64,000 nt of DNA from Rhypophila decipiens. Lineage: Eukaryota; Ascomycota; Sordariomycetes; Sordariales; Naviculisporaceae. Location: assembly GCA_033297075.1 (NCBI GenBank), contig MU858077.1, positions 225,041 to 289,040 on the forward strand, in the 5' to 3' direction. The position numbers and the translations under genes are program-made. Positions 1 to 14,525 of this stretch are shown here, piece by piece; the stretch's first letter is position 1; every line of letters begins with the position of its first letter. The notes beneath the pieces are model-generated. The model did not search any database, had not been told where the DNA came from, and saw only the letters and a program-made list of their open reading frames with translations.

Positions 1-996
1 GAGCACCGCTCATTCCGCTACACGAGCCCCAAGCGCCGCCTCACAGCCACCGACCTCTCCGGCACCCCCCTCCTCCACGCCCGCGCAATCCACATCATCT
101 GCAGCCCAACCCGGTGCCGTGAACTCGTCACGGAAATCATTTCCCTCGGCAAAAAGGAAGCAAACCCCCCAGACAGCTACTCCAAACCGCTGATCATCTG
201 GGAGCCCGTGCCCGACAGATGCGTCCCCGACGAGCTGCTCAACTGCACCAATGCCCTTCCTCTGGTAGATATCTGCAGTCCGAACCACGCCGAGCTGGCG
301 GGCTTCATGGGTTCGGATGGACTGGACCCGATAACGGGGGACATTAGCACCGCTGCCGTGGAGCAGAGCTGCGAGCAGTTGTTGGCTAGCATGCCCCTGC
401 AGAGCTACACGCTTGTTGTGAGGGCTGGCGAGAAGGGTGTGTATATTGCCAAGAATGGAGGGAGGAAACGGAACGCCATCGGGTCAAAACCGAGCAAGAC
501 GAAAAAGAAAAACGAGTATACAAGAGGTGGACTCCAGCATGATACCGACATGGAGGCTTTGTTTGCTGGTCTTTTACAGGACGGAGAGGGCCATGTTGCG
601 CGGGACGAGATTGAAGTTGATCCCGGGATCGAGAGGTGGATACCTGCTTATTTTCAGCCTCAGACTCAGCCCGGGGCCGGGGCTGCTTCAGGCAACGATG
701 GTGAGGCGGCGGGGGAAAAATCAAGAGTTGTTGATCCCACGGGTGGGGGGAATACGTTCCTCGGCGGTCTCGCTGTTGCATTGGCACGGGGCAAGAGTAT
801 AGAGGAGGCGTGCGCTTGGGGGAGTGTGGCTGCTAGCTTTGCTATTGAGCAGGTTGGCGTGCCGACCTTGGAGCAGGCTGTAGGAGGGGAGAATGAGGAG
901 AGGTGGAATGGTGAGAGGGTCCAAGACCGCCTGGCCAAGTATATGAACAGGGTTTCGCTACCTCACTCGCCTCAGTCTCGTCCCTTTTTGCTATAG
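1..996 (+). CDS. PfkB-family carbohydrate kinase, MAK32-like (5' truncated by window)
   Basis: An open frame runs from base 1 to the stop at 994-996 with no in-frame stop, so the gene begins upstream; 331 residues of its C-terminal part are present. Near the end is DPTGGGNTFLGGLAVALA, which fits pfkB signature 2, where the Asp is normally the catalytic base. Here the usual DTxGAGD is DPTGGGN, with Asn at the last position. This and the interrupted layout resemble the fungal MAK32 branch rather than true ribokinases. The middle holds a Lys/Arg-rich insertion (KRNAIGSKPSKTKKKNEY). The family phosphorylates sugars or nucleosides, but the substrate here is unknown. MAK32 in yeast is linked to stability of the killer dsRNA, by mutant phenotype only. 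The gene converges on MCM3, with 252 bp between the stops. Confidence 0.75.
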   Translation, partial: EHRSFRYTSPKRRLTATDLSGTPLLHARAIHIICSPTRCRELVTEIISLGKKEANPPDSYSKPLIIWEPVPDRCVPDELLNCTNALPLVDICSPNHAELAGFMGSDGLDPITGDISTAAVEQSCEQLLASMPLQSYTLVVRAGEKGVYIAKNGGRKRNAIGSKPSKTKKKNEYTRGGLQHDTDMEALFAGLLQDGEGHVARDEIEVDPGIERWIPAYFQPQTQPGAGAASGNDGEAAGEKSRVVDPTGGGNTFLGGLAVALARGKSIEEACAWGSVAASFAIEQVGVPTLEQAVGGENEERWNGERVQDRLAKYMNRVSLPHSPQSRPFLL

Positions 997-1248
997 CCAG
1001 CCGCGAAACCTTTTGTGTCTCGCTTTTTCTTCTTCGCTTTTGCTTCTTATGATACCTCCTTGGCTGATTATCAATAGGACATGCATTCGCAAGCATAGGC
1101 AGCATGTGCCGGGTGAATGGTGACCTGGCTTGACATGTATCTAACACATCAACCATATACTCAAGACCAACCAGGCACTCACAGTCCTTTCTTCAACAAG
1201 ACCCAAGCTCAAGCCCCACAGCGAAACTGAAACCAGAATCCCACAAAC

Positions 1249-4102
<2,854 letters not shown>

Positions 4103-4287
4103 GGCGTCTTGGTCTGCTGTACCATTAAACAGTGAAAGGAGTAGTCGGTTTCTCTAGTCGGAGACGTTCGAACTGCTGGGAGAGAGAATTCGCCGTGTAT
4201 GTGGTGGTGAAGTTGTGGTGGCGAAGTTGTGGTGGTGAAGTCTTGGTGAAGTTGTGAGTTGCAAGTTCAAATTGCGGAGTAGGCCAA

Positions 4288-4313
4288 ACGCGACCGCGAC
4301 GCGACAAACGCGT
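4288..4313 (-). promoter_or_regulatory. Candidate MCB (MluI cell-cycle box) cluster upstream of MCM3
   Basis: A perfect palindromic ACGCGT lies at 4308-4313, and two ACGCGA-like half matches lie within the preceding 20 bp, about 190-210 bp upstream of the MCM3 start. In yeasts, MBF binds ACGCGT and drives G1/S expression of replication genes. The position is seen in the sequence; the function is inferred. Confidence 0.45.
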
Positions 4314-4383
4314 CTCTGCCCAAACCCCTGACCGGGGGTTTAATTATTTTTGGACTGCGGGTTCAAGTTTCTGCGGTTCTACG

Positions 4384-4412
4384 GGGGGTTGGGGCCAAAA
4401 TAAAACCCCCGA
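4384..4412 (+). repeat. Left arm of 29-bp inverted repeat
   Basis: Positions 4384-4412 match the reverse complement of 4796-4824 at 28 of 29 bases (core GGGGCCAAAATAAAACCCCC). A weaker third copy lies at 4333-4353 in the opposite orientation, forming an imperfect local hairpin with this arm. This could be a MITE or foldback element of about 0.45-0.5 kb, but I could not fix its ends or find a target duplication. Confidence 0.6.
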
Positions 4413-4795
4413 TAGGGTCAGGGTCAAGTACCAGCACTGTGTGCCATGGAAGCCAAGATTGCATTTATACTGTATTTTGCTTCTGGTGGTAGCTATGGCG
4501 GCACTGACCGACCGACCGATCAGTCAAAAAGTCGGATTTCAATGACTGATATTTGAATCCGATGAAGTTGATGGAATTGAACAAAAGCAATACCGTTCGA
4601 AAGTGCTGAATGAGCTGAACAAGAAGTGATAAAAATTATCGCGTTGTAGGCGTTGTTGTGTTGTTGTTGATGATGACGATAAAACGGTATTTTGTTGTTG
4701 AGTGGTGGAGGGATTACTGGAGGCACTGGTGGCTGGCGGACTTACTTGATCAAAAAAGCTTGGTATACTGTGCAAACACCTGCTTACTCAGCTGG

Positions 4796-4824
4796 TCGGG
4801 GGTTTTATTTTGGCCCCAATCCCC
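4796..4824 (-). repeat. Right arm of 29-bp inverted repeat
   Basis: This is the inverted partner of 4384-4412, with one mismatch. The sequence between the arms (about 380 bp) shows no plausible gene. Long near-perfect arms with a noncoding interior suggest a non-autonomous mobile element. Confidence 0.6.
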
Positions 4825-5961
4825 ATACTCCGTAACTTCTGGGCCATGCTTAGATAATCAAGTGTAACCGTATGGTAACATTACGGGAATTACGCTGTTG
4901 CCGTAACAACGTGTATCGGGTCTAATACAACCTCTCCCCTATTTGCCTCATAACCTCTCACTTTTGCGATATAATAAACCTACCACTCAATTTTACGACA
5001 GGGATCGCTTGTGTACACAGAGTACGACTGGTCGAGTTTACGAAACCCGCAGGTATCCGTATTCTGCTCCTCCCTCTGCAAGAGTTGTCGTGTACTTGTG
5101 ATATTACGCAATCGCTGGCCTGGCTGGCCATGGAAAGATACCGCATGTGTGCCGTTTGCCCGTGAGGCCTTGCAGTCAGAGGAGAACGAGGGAACGATTT
5201 GCAAATGGGCAATTGCATGATCTGCACCCCAGAGCTCCCAACTCAGTTTCCGAATGATCAAGCCCGAGACACAGCTTTCCAGCCTTGATGGTATGATCGT
5301 TCTCTGAAGCGGGCATCCGAGAAAAGGTCTCGAGACCACCAAATATATGCCCTCGCACCCTCGTCGGAACTCCCAGTCAGTTGACATGTCCTGCTCGTGA
5401 ATAACGAGAACGAGGCAGGTTGTTTTTGAGCTATGAAATGCAACGCTGCACTAGCTCGGTCGTTACAACTGAACAGAGAATTCGTGCCACGGTTGAGTGG
5501 TGGTTCGGAAGCCAACCATTCATGTGGTAATCAGACCACCTGTCAAGTTGTCATCCGGCCAGTTCTGAAGTACAAAGTCGTCTGTGGTTGTACCACCGAA
5601 GGCACGGATAGCAATGCGTGGACAGATAATGCCAGTACCCGTAGCCGAGCTGGTGGGCAGACAATCCCTGCCGGGTACACCCAGTGCCGAATCGGGAGCC
5701 CGTATGCTCGGTCAAAGTCTGCCGTCCACTAGGATATCAATGGATGCTGACAGGTTACCTAGCATACTTTAACCTAGGCTGGGGAAGGACAGAAAACAGT
5801 CCCGTATTCTACGCACACGTGTAGAACCAACTACATATGCACGTCACCGTTTGCCCCATGTATGTTGGCCGGCCTGGTGTTGCACTTGCGAGGGAACAAT
5901 CGGGCCCCTCATGCGATCAGCCGTCCTGGACTTGGCTGACCCGTCCCAAAGTTTGCTTATA

Positions 5962-6306
5962 CAGTGAACCCCCCTGTTCTGCAACCCCCCTGCAAAGTGC
6001 AGCACCCCTGTATTTGCAACTATTTTGTTAGTTCAGATTAAATAGTAAGGGGAAGTACAACTACGCAAACTGCAACCGAAAAGCGGGAAGTTGCACGTAA
6101 AGTAGGTGTGAAATTTAAATCTATACACGTATGAGAAAGGGTTTGCCCCACTATTTTGTAATATGACAGGGTTTGAATTACGGCTTGGTAGTAAAATGGT
6201 CCGTGCAACCCCCCTGTAATTGCAACCCCCCTGTAATTGCAACCCCCCTTGTAAATGCAACAGTATTCGTGGTCTGGCTTGGTTGCATTTACAGGGGGGT
6301 TCACTG
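5962..6306. mobile_element. 345-bp MITE, Tc1/mariner (pogo-like) type, with TA target duplication
   Basis: The element starts CAGTGAACCCCCCTGT and ends with its inverted complement ACAGGGGGGTTCACTG. It is flanked by TA dinucleotides at 5960-5961 and 6307-6308. TA duplication and CAGT-type ends are hallmarks of pogo/Tc1-mariner elements. Both subterminal regions carry further copies of an AACCCCCCTGT(A/T)nTGC unit: three near 5966-6017 and three near 6208-6258. There is no transposase, so it would depend on an autonomous relative elsewhere in the genome. Confidence 0.85.
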
Positions 6307-8668
6307 TACGAGAAAAAGGCTCTGCCTAGGAGTTGGCTTCGGGAGCCAGTCGCTACAAGATGTGTAACCTCGGGGGACGAAGAACTTTTCCTTTTCCAGA
6401 CTTATCGGCATGTAGTTGACTAGTGATATTCGACCACAGCCTGTCATTGGCTGACTTGGGCGGGAACTTGACGACCGAGCCGGCTACAAGGGGACCAGTA
6501 TCAAACCAAAGTTAGCATCAGCTGGCTCCCTCATATGTCCGGGACTGGCTTGCATGGCAGAGTGCCACCACCCGTCAGGAGGTCGTTGTGCCGGGAAGAG
6601 CAGCTTCAAACCCAGCATCCACAGGCGGATGACCTATGTGGCACACGGGTCGTCGAAGAGGCAGTCCGTAGTCAACCCCGATTGGCTACCAGCTGACTGG
6701 GAGCATGCCTTATTCTTCCACCAAGCACTATCGGTCACTGGAAGTAACTGCAGCTCGCCCGAACTGATAGAGTCCGAAGTGATGAGTGAGAAGTACATAT
6801 GATATATGACAATGGTATCGTGCAATGCCCGCCCGGCCCGCAGAGTGAACGTCGTGATGACGACCGGATGGACTGCCTCGCATTGGTATCAAGTTCCATA
6901 CTCCCATCCTGAACGTTCCTGGAATCCCAAGTGTCAAATTGAACCGCTTTGTGAGAGCTTGGCCAAAGTGTGTGGCATTCTCTGTTGGTCCAAGGCCTGT
7001 CACGACCAACAGACGAAAGGCGGCACACGCGTACCAAATGAGGGAATACCCAATTGGTAAACTTGGGAGTCTTGGTCCGGCGACGCTTGATTGGCGGCCT
7101 ATGAGAATAAGTTAGCAGGTCTTCGGTGCGCAATTTATTGATTTGGCTGAGATGCAGGAATCCTTGGATGTGATCGAGCTAACGCATTGTTTGGCATCGG
7201 CTCGAGGGACCAACTTTGTGTGGCCGGATGTTCGTATGCGAGGTGCGATTATGCGCCGCCTCGATATGATGTATGATCAGGACATCTCAAGAGTGGCGGC
7301 TTGCAGGCCGTCGATCTAGACGGAGGAAGCTGCTCCTGAAGTTCCAGGTCCGAGCAGACATGCAAAGAGTCAGAAAGTGGATAGCTCGACTTGGAGTAAA
7401 TTTGGAATTCCCTCGGGGTGAAGGATGATTGCCTGCTTCCGCAGCTGTGTGCGTCCTTCAATCAGACAGAAGGCAGCAAGCAGGTAGAAGGAGGGCAACT
7501 GGTAGTATCGAGTTGACCACCGTCAGCGAATGGCCGACGAGGTGCAGGAGCTGTCAGGCGGCGATGGACTCTCAGCAAGGCACACCGCTCATGTCAATGT
7601 CGAACGAAGCACGGAACCAGACCTTGGATTCTTTGGTTGTAGAGCTGCACTTCCCATCTCGACCGCCCTTTTTGTCAGGCAGACAGCCCTTGTTCAGGAG
7701 CAAGGATTCTGACCAATGGGCCTTGATGATGCACAAGTGAAAAGGCACCTAGTGTAAATATATCCGTATGTAACGGCCCCTTGTTGGTATTTGTCCGTCT
7801 CGATGAGCATACGTAACTGCATCATTCGTCAGCTAAATCCTGGAGCGCTACCTCGGGAAGGCTAACGAGTACCTATTGGTGAGGGGCCGAGATCGGGACG
7901 CCGAATCTGACCTCTTGGCTTCTGATGTACATGTACCCCTCACCAGTTGCCGAAAAGGGGCCTTGCTTGATGATGGTTTGGGTCGCACAACAGTGACAAC
8001 GCTGTCCACGACACACTCGGGAAGGCTTGAAGGCGGGAGACCGCAGAAGGCATGCTGCACGTGGTACAAACGCCGCTGTCGAGCTGACCTTGTCCACCAG
8101 TTGTGTTTCCTTCCGTGAAGCCTAGCAAATATCACAGAATCCGGCCGTCCCGGGAAGAAAGTCAAGTATACGACCGGCCTCCTTGATGCATGTTTCCTAC
8201 CCACCCGAACCCTATCAGGGCTTGGCACGAGGGAGGTCATCAGGAGTCCATGGCATATGCATCACTTGACCATTAGCAACTCATGTCAATACCCGCAAAA
8301 TTTCTCGCAAATTTCGCTCCAAAATGGGATCCGACCTCAAGGCAAGGACCGTCTTCGGACCGTGACTCGGGCCATGCACTGATTGCTTGCCGGCGCTTGG
8401 CCGGGTATGGTGTAGTAACGTTTGAGGATGATGGTCCGACTGATGCGCCATGATAACACTAGCCCCTTTCTCCACACTGATCCTAGCCAAACTCGACCTC
8501 TCAGGCTCCCACTCTGTGTATAAGTAGTTGAGGGGGAGTCGACCATGCCCCCATGCGAGAAGGCTGAATCCTGAATCCCGCCGAGAGTGAGCTGTTTCGT
8601 TCGCGTGGACAGAACCGTCAGACTCTGATCCATTTACTCCCCCCGGGCTCAACAACATCCGTCAAACC

Positions 8669-10262
8669 ATGGTTCTGGTCGAGATTGACTCGAAAGCTCA
8701 CCCCAACGGTGTCAACGGCGTGAAGACACCCTTCAAGTCGGCCGCCTTCCACAGAGATCTGGGCCATGAATTCCAAAAACTGACCAGGTCCGACGGCAAC
8801 TTTGTGACGTTGGAGGATGGCCGCCGAATCTTTGATGCCTCCGGGGGCCCATCTGTCGGCGCCATTGGCTGGGGTAACCGGAGAGTTATCCAGGCTGTCA
8901 CGAAACAGATGATGGACACCGCCTATTGCGCTAGTCTCTATTATACGACTCAGGTCCATGAAGATCTGTGCCAGCATCTGGTTGACTCGACCAACGGAGA
9001 GATGGCGCGAGCCTACGTTGTCAATTCCGGTTCGTTGTTTCGTCCAAGCATGTCTGGCTCCTTCACTAATAAGCGCAGGATCCGAGGCGACCGAGGCCGC
9101 TGTGAAGCTTGCCAGGCAGTACTTTCTTGAACTGAACCCTCCCCAGCCCCAACGAACTCGATTCATCAACAGGAGGCAGTCTTATCACGGCACAACGCTC
9201 GGAGCATTGTCTGTCTCGGGACATTCGTACCGACGAGCCAATTTCGAGCCACTCCTTCTGAAGAACGTGTCTTCTGTGTCGCCGTGCTTTGAGTTCAGGG
9301 GAAGGGGTGCATCAGAGTCGCCGTCAGAGTATGTTGAGAGGCTCGCCAAAGAACTGGATGACGAGTTTCAGGAGCAAGGACCCGAGAATGTCTGCGCCTT
9401 TATCGCGGAGCCTGTGGTTGGAGCTGTTGGTACCCCTCCCCCATCAACTCGTCGCGAAATGCTCTGACAAGACCTTTTGTCCAGGCTCTCGGGTGCGTAC
9501 CATCAGTGCGTGGCTACTTCCAGGCCATGCAGGCAGTCTGCCACAAGTACGGAGCTCTCCTAATTCTCGACGAAGTCATGTGTGGCATGGGCAGGACAGG
9601 CACTCTGCACGCATGGCAACAAGAAGGAGTCGTCCCAGACATCCAAACCATTGGGAAGGCTTTAGGTGGTGGGTATCAGCCTGTGGCGGGAGTGCTTGCC
9701 AGTCGTCGTGTGGTCAACGTGATTCAGAGAGGCTCATCGTAAGCCAGATTCCCATGATCGATATTTTAGTTGTTCGTTCTGCTGACGGAGAATCCAACTA
9801 CCAAGCGCCTTCGTCCATGGACACACCTATCAAGGCCACCCCGCTGGTTGCGCGGCAGCACTGGAAGTTCAGCGTATCATCCGAGAGGAAAACCTGCTCC
9901 AAAACGTCAGGTCTCAGGGGGCCTTGCTTGAGAAATTGCTGAAAGAGCTCCTCGGGGGTCACCCCAACGTCGGAAATATCCGGGGCCGTGGTCTCTTCTG
10001 GGGCATCGAGTTTGTCGCCGACAAGGAGACTTTGCGTGCCTTCCCCTCCGACGAACATGTGTCGCTGCAAATCGCCGAGCTCGGACTTGGCGAGAAGTAC
10101 CAGATCGGAGTGTACCCGGGTGCTGGATCGGTCAATGGGCTGGAAGGCGACCACATCATTCTCTCGCCGGCTTTCAACGTGACAAGCGATGAGATTCAGT
10201 GGATTGCGTCGAATGTAGAACGTCTGGTGAATGACTTCTTTGCTGGGAGGATCGGTGCGTAG
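8669..10262 (+). CDS. Class III (omega) aminotransferase, PLP-dependent (4 exons)
   Basis: Predicted exons are 8669-9029, 9079-9425, 9485-9738 and 9806-10262, giving 472 aa. The fold-type I PLP enzyme core is clear: GSEATEAAVKLAR, SYHGTTLGALSVSG, LLILDEVMCGMGRTGT (with the Asp that pairs with the PLP nitrogen), then TIGKALGGGYQPVAG with the PLP-binding Lys. The C-terminal domain includes GRGLFWGIEFV. The family moves an amino group from omega-amino acids, diamines or similar donors to a keto acid; the substrate is not evident. Intron 2 needs the unusual donor GTTGGT to keep the family's GAALGCVPS-type reading. The obvious GTACCC three bases later would shift the frame. TATAAG lies about 150 bp upstream. 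No co-regulated neighbour suggests a pathway. Confidence 0.9.
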
Positions 10263-11620
10263 CCCTTGTGGGCACTTGGGCTCGTGAGAGGGAGTCGTGC
10301 GCTCTGTCGAGGGCTCACTGCTCAGGGACGGCAACGGGAAGTCGACGTCTTTTTGTCAATAGTCGGGTCAAAGAAATTTGAGTTGCCATACGGTATGGAA
10401 AATAGACATGATATGAGAACCGAAACAACATGAAGAGCTCTTGTTCATTCTCCTTCCGAAAGACACCGGGTAAACGATTGCTGCTCGCATGACCTTTCGT
10501 GACCAATGGAGCATCATGTGTGACTAGTAGTGGTAAGGAGAGTGCGAGATAGCCGCGCGGGGTTGCACTGATCAATAGTGCAGTGCGAATTGGTTACCTG
10601 AATGTGTGTAATGCCTTCTTGTTGGTTCCCATTCGGGATCAGGTGCAGTACCAAGTACATGTATTGTTAGTGATAAAGGCGCCGTTCTTTCCCCTTCAGG
10701 AGGCAATTTTCCTCGGCTGCAGGGTCCTTCCGTCAAAATCGAAAATTTGGGAAATCGAACAGGTGATAAGAGACGAACCTTCCATCATGGGCGCATGGAG
10801 GAAAAGTTCTGGGAAAGAAGCTGGTGAACATCTCAACTCTTCATGAAATCTAACAGTACTGCATGTGTACATCAGATGAGGCTCACACCTCCCTAGGAGG
10901 CATTACTGAGGGCTGTCACTCCAACGCATTTATCTCATCATAAGCAACGCATCGATGTCTGGGGTATCTTAAACGGAATGGGCCTTGTTCAATCTGTATC
11001 AGGCTTTATCGTCACACTTCGATAAAGACCCTAGGTCCCTTGGTCCTTGTTATCTGTATTCTGCTGTGCGAGTCCTCGGACTTTGGCTGAGGTGGCCACC
11101 GCAATTCTCCCAGCTGACCCAATACAACAAGCAAGTATGACTGCGGTGCTCAGAAATTTGCTCTTGCCGGCAACCCTAACCCCGAATAGAGAACCCCTGA
11201 CGAGGCTGTCAGTCTCAAACGCCACTGTGATTGAGTTGCAAACACTAGAGGTTCGTATTGTACTAATAGGTAGGGCATACTATTCGTTCGGGCCTCTTTG
11301 GTTTAATCTTCAACAGACATTATAATCACAAAGACTTAGACTTGATGAAAAACAAGCAGGAGCAATGATCTTGTCTATTTCTCCTTAAATTCCCACATGT
11401 CCCCTATCATTGTTCACCCACCCCGTCCGAGGATGCGCTCAACGCCTGGCCCATAGCAACATTTATTTGAGAGGCCTACTCCAATGCATTTCCCTCCCTT
11501 TCCCAATGAAATGTTTTATGGCTACCATCACATGAAAGGCCCTGAATATAGATGCGCTATATCTTACAGATAAACAAAATGAAGAGAGAGGGAAGAAGGG
11601 GGTATCCAGAAGGCGGGACT
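10263..11620. other. Intergenic, convergent 3' ends of aminotransferase and SUV3
   Basis: About 1.36 kb with no convincing gene, RNA or repeat. Only short, overlapping open frames without recognisable domains are present. It probably holds the 3' UTRs and terminators of the two converging genes. Confidence 0.55.
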
Positions 11621-14019
11621 TTACACGACAGTGTCGTTCGAGGTTGTATATCCTTGCGAAGAAGGATACTCAATCACCTTGGGCTTGGCTTCGTCGTCAT
11701 TTGCAGCCACAGGCTGTTTTTCGTGAGCATCCTGACCAGGTAGGGCTGCATCGAAGCCTGCCTCGACGGCTTCAACTTCGTCGTGTTCGAGATACTTGCC
11801 CATCTCAAGATCACGACGTGTGGCACTGTGCCTCTGCCTTGCCCTGAAAGCCTTGCGTGCCTCGAACGTGAAGTTCAGTTGATCCAGGCACCTCTCGATT
11901 TTGGCCTGGAGGAGCTCGTTGACATGAAACGCAAGCTGCTGGCTCACAAAGATGCCCTCGAACCGGTAGCTCAGCCACAGATAGAGCACAATCGCCTTGT
12001 GGAGCGATTCGAGCCTCAGGAGGTGGGTTTTATCCGTAAAGGCAGGGTCCGTCTCCTCAACGTCAAGCGCCTCCAAGTCGATCTCGGGGATATCGAGTAG
12101 GTGTCCGCTTGTCGACGTCGAGATGCACTTCGCCATAGCCGCGATCAGCCTCTGCTGAGCCTCTTCTCGAATTGTAACGGGTGCATAGAGCAGAGTGCAG
12201 CGGTCGGCGATGCTCATGGGATAATCCTGGATGGCTTCGGCGACGCCAATCTCGTCCGTCAGGGCTGCCATGAAGAACGGGTTCGAGATTCTAGAGATCT
12301 CGCGGAGTCGTGACAGGATAAAAGAGAAAGGCGTCTGTGGCGGGAAGAAAGAGCAGAACCTCTCGATGATGAAGGAAGGCGGCTGGATAGCGGCAGCCTG
12401 AATCGGCGGCGCCTCTTCATGGAAGGATGCCGCTATATGCTCCAAGTCCTGCTCATCCAACGTGGTCACATAACCGGGGGTCCCCCATTTGGCTGGCGAA
12501 GCAGCAGTGGTCTCGGGATCCTTGGCCGGGCTGGAGTCAGCCCCCGATTGAGCTCCCGGCTGGGCAGCCGCTGTTTGAATTGCCTGGTTGGCGGTTTTGT
12601 ACCGCCCAGCACGTCCTCCGATTTGCTTCACTTCGGGGATGGTCAGTGTGCGGTGGCCGATGCCATCAAATTTGGTGGACGACTCAAAGATGACCCGTTT
12701 GATCTCCAGATTAAGACCCATGCCGATGGCATCGCTGGCCACGAGGAAATCATAGTCGTTATTTGGCTCGTTGAAGAGGGCCGCCTGTTGCGCTCTGGTC
12801 TCCGGTGGCAGCGAGCCATACACAACCGCACATCTACGCCCCGTCTCCTTCTCTATGACATTCTTGAGCGAATGGATGCTGACTCTCGAAAACGTCACAA
12901 CGCAATCGCCTTTCTGGAGATGTTTGAAGTCATTGTCCAGGGACTCTTTCATCGTGCGCAAAGGGCTGAGCCGCTTGTAGTGGTGGATGATGCACTTGTC
13001 GCCAATTCTCTCGCACATCTCCTTGATAAGATCGACAGTCCTCTCCTCTCCGCAAAGGTGCAACTCTTTCGCTTGAATCCCCAAGACTGCCTGTGTCCAG
13101 GCAGCTCCACGGTGGGGGTCTCCAATCATTTGAATCTCGTCTATGACCGCGACGTCGACTTTCTTGCCGATCGGCGACATTTCAACGGTGCAGGATGTGA
13201 AGTACTCGTCAACGTTCTCTGGGATCCGCTGCTCTTCTCCCGTCAACAGGGCTACGGGCAGCCCCTTGGCCTGAAAACGTGAATAAATCTCGTATGCCAA
13301 CAAACGTAGCGGGCCGGCGTAGATGCCAGTCTTGGCATTCTCCAGCGCCTTGAGAGCATGATATGTTTTGCCCGAGTTGGTAGGGCCGACGTGCAAGTGC
13401 ACTGTGCGCTGCATGACGCGGGTCGCGGGAAACCATTCAAAAGGGTAGCGAAGGTCGGCAAGCTCGGCTTGCAGCTCGCTAGTAGCCTTTGGAAAGGCGG
13501 AGCGCATCAGGAAGGCCTGGAAGGAGTACTTGAGCTCCTTACCCAGGCCTTGCGTATCGCCTTTGACGAACGCATTACGGAGGTTCCAAAAGAGCGGATT
13601 CGTATCTCTGCCATCCTCCCCGTTCAGACTAGCTCGAGCAAATGCTTTTTTTATGGCGAGGAGGAAGAGGTTCGACTCGCGGATAAGATGTTGTTGGCTC
13701 GTGACCTTGAAGGAGCGATACTCGGAGTGTTCGGCAGTCCATTTCCCCATGTCAACCAAAACTCTTTCGAATCGCGACTCGACGAGCTGTTGGAACATGG
13801 AATAGTTCTTTTTCCGAGTGCTGCCTTTCGTCTCGCGATCGGGGGCCTGAGATTTGAATTGTGGAGGCTGGGACTGGCAGAGAATCAGAACTGTGCTCAA
13901 AAGGAGTGGCACCGGCCAAGTATTCATACCTTCTTCCATGATGATGTCGATCTGAAGCGGCGAGTAACATGGAACATGCTCGCCGGGCTCAGCCGCCTGG
14001 CTGCTAAGAACGACTTCAT
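11621..14019 (-). CDS. SUV3: Mitochondrial ATP-dependent RNA helicase SUV3 (2 exons)
   Basis: SUV3 is the helicase subunit of the mitochondrial RNA degradosome, working with a 3'-5' exoribonuclease on introns and mRNA. Predicted exons are 14019-13930 and 13846-11621 (771 aa). Exon 1 encodes 30 residues beginning MKSFLAARRLSPASMF, basic and Ser/Arg-rich with no acidic residue, as expected for a mitochondrial presequence. The intron starts GTATGA and ends TCTCAG. The core shows Walker A VGPTNSGKT, motif II DEIQMIGD (DEIQ is the SUV3-type box), motif V DAIGMGLN and motif VI QIGGRAGR. A C-terminal Suv3-type region and a hydrophilic tail follow. A Pro/Ala/Ser-rich insert of about 40 residues follows motif VI. 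A start at the GTG-free ATG inside the intron would lose the presequence, so I prefer the spliced form. Confidence 0.93.
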
Positions 14020-14525
14020 CGCGGCTTTGGAAGTAACCTTGGAGTCATGGCGATCTGGTAACAACGGTGTACGGTATGCCGGGTCACCGAGACACGAGAA
14101 ACAGGAGCAGAAAAATTCGATGCAGGTGGGAAAGCGCGGTAGGGGGCGTTGTAATACGGTAGCCTTTCTCCGGCTTCAACCGATGAAATGGCCATTAGAA
14201 ACGGGGTCTTGGTCCTCGGAAAATTAAGCTGCAATCAGTTGCCTTCAAACAGGGGTTCTGCGCAGCTTATCGGCACGTGATTCCCCGGCCGCAGACCGGC
14301 AGGGACGCGAAACACTTGGCGTGGACTGTGGGGCTGCAGCGGCTTCGTCATCATGCATGCAGGTCTGGCAATTGGATCGGGATGGACATCCACACTTGAT
14401 CCGACCCATCACCCATCTCTCGAAGACAGATCTTTCTGCCTGCCTGCAATATCAAGTGCTTATCCATACGGTATAACTGCATCTACTTTCTCCTTTGAAC
14501 TGGTCCAATCCGCAGGCCGTCAACC
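14020..14525. promoter_or_regulatory. Shared promoter region of SUV3 and the longin SNARE gene
   Basis: A 506-bp divergent intergenic region. I recognise no specific factor site. It is kept as regulatory because both flanking starts face outward. Confidence 0.5.

Larger units (their letters stand above)
4103..8668. other. Gene-poor interval between MCM3 and the aminotransferase
   Basis: I see no conserved coding sequence on either strand over about 4.5 kb. Open frames are short, overlapping and low in complexity. The interval holds the MCM3 promoter, foldback repeats at 4333-4824, a pogo-type MITE at 5962-6306 and a TATA-like TATAAG near 8519 upstream of the aminotransferase. Base composition is unremarkable and there is no strong RIP signature. 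Confidence 0.6.

Noticed and set aside
12419..13282. 287-codon open frame opposite SUV3
   Set aside because: Antisense shadow of the conserved helicase core.
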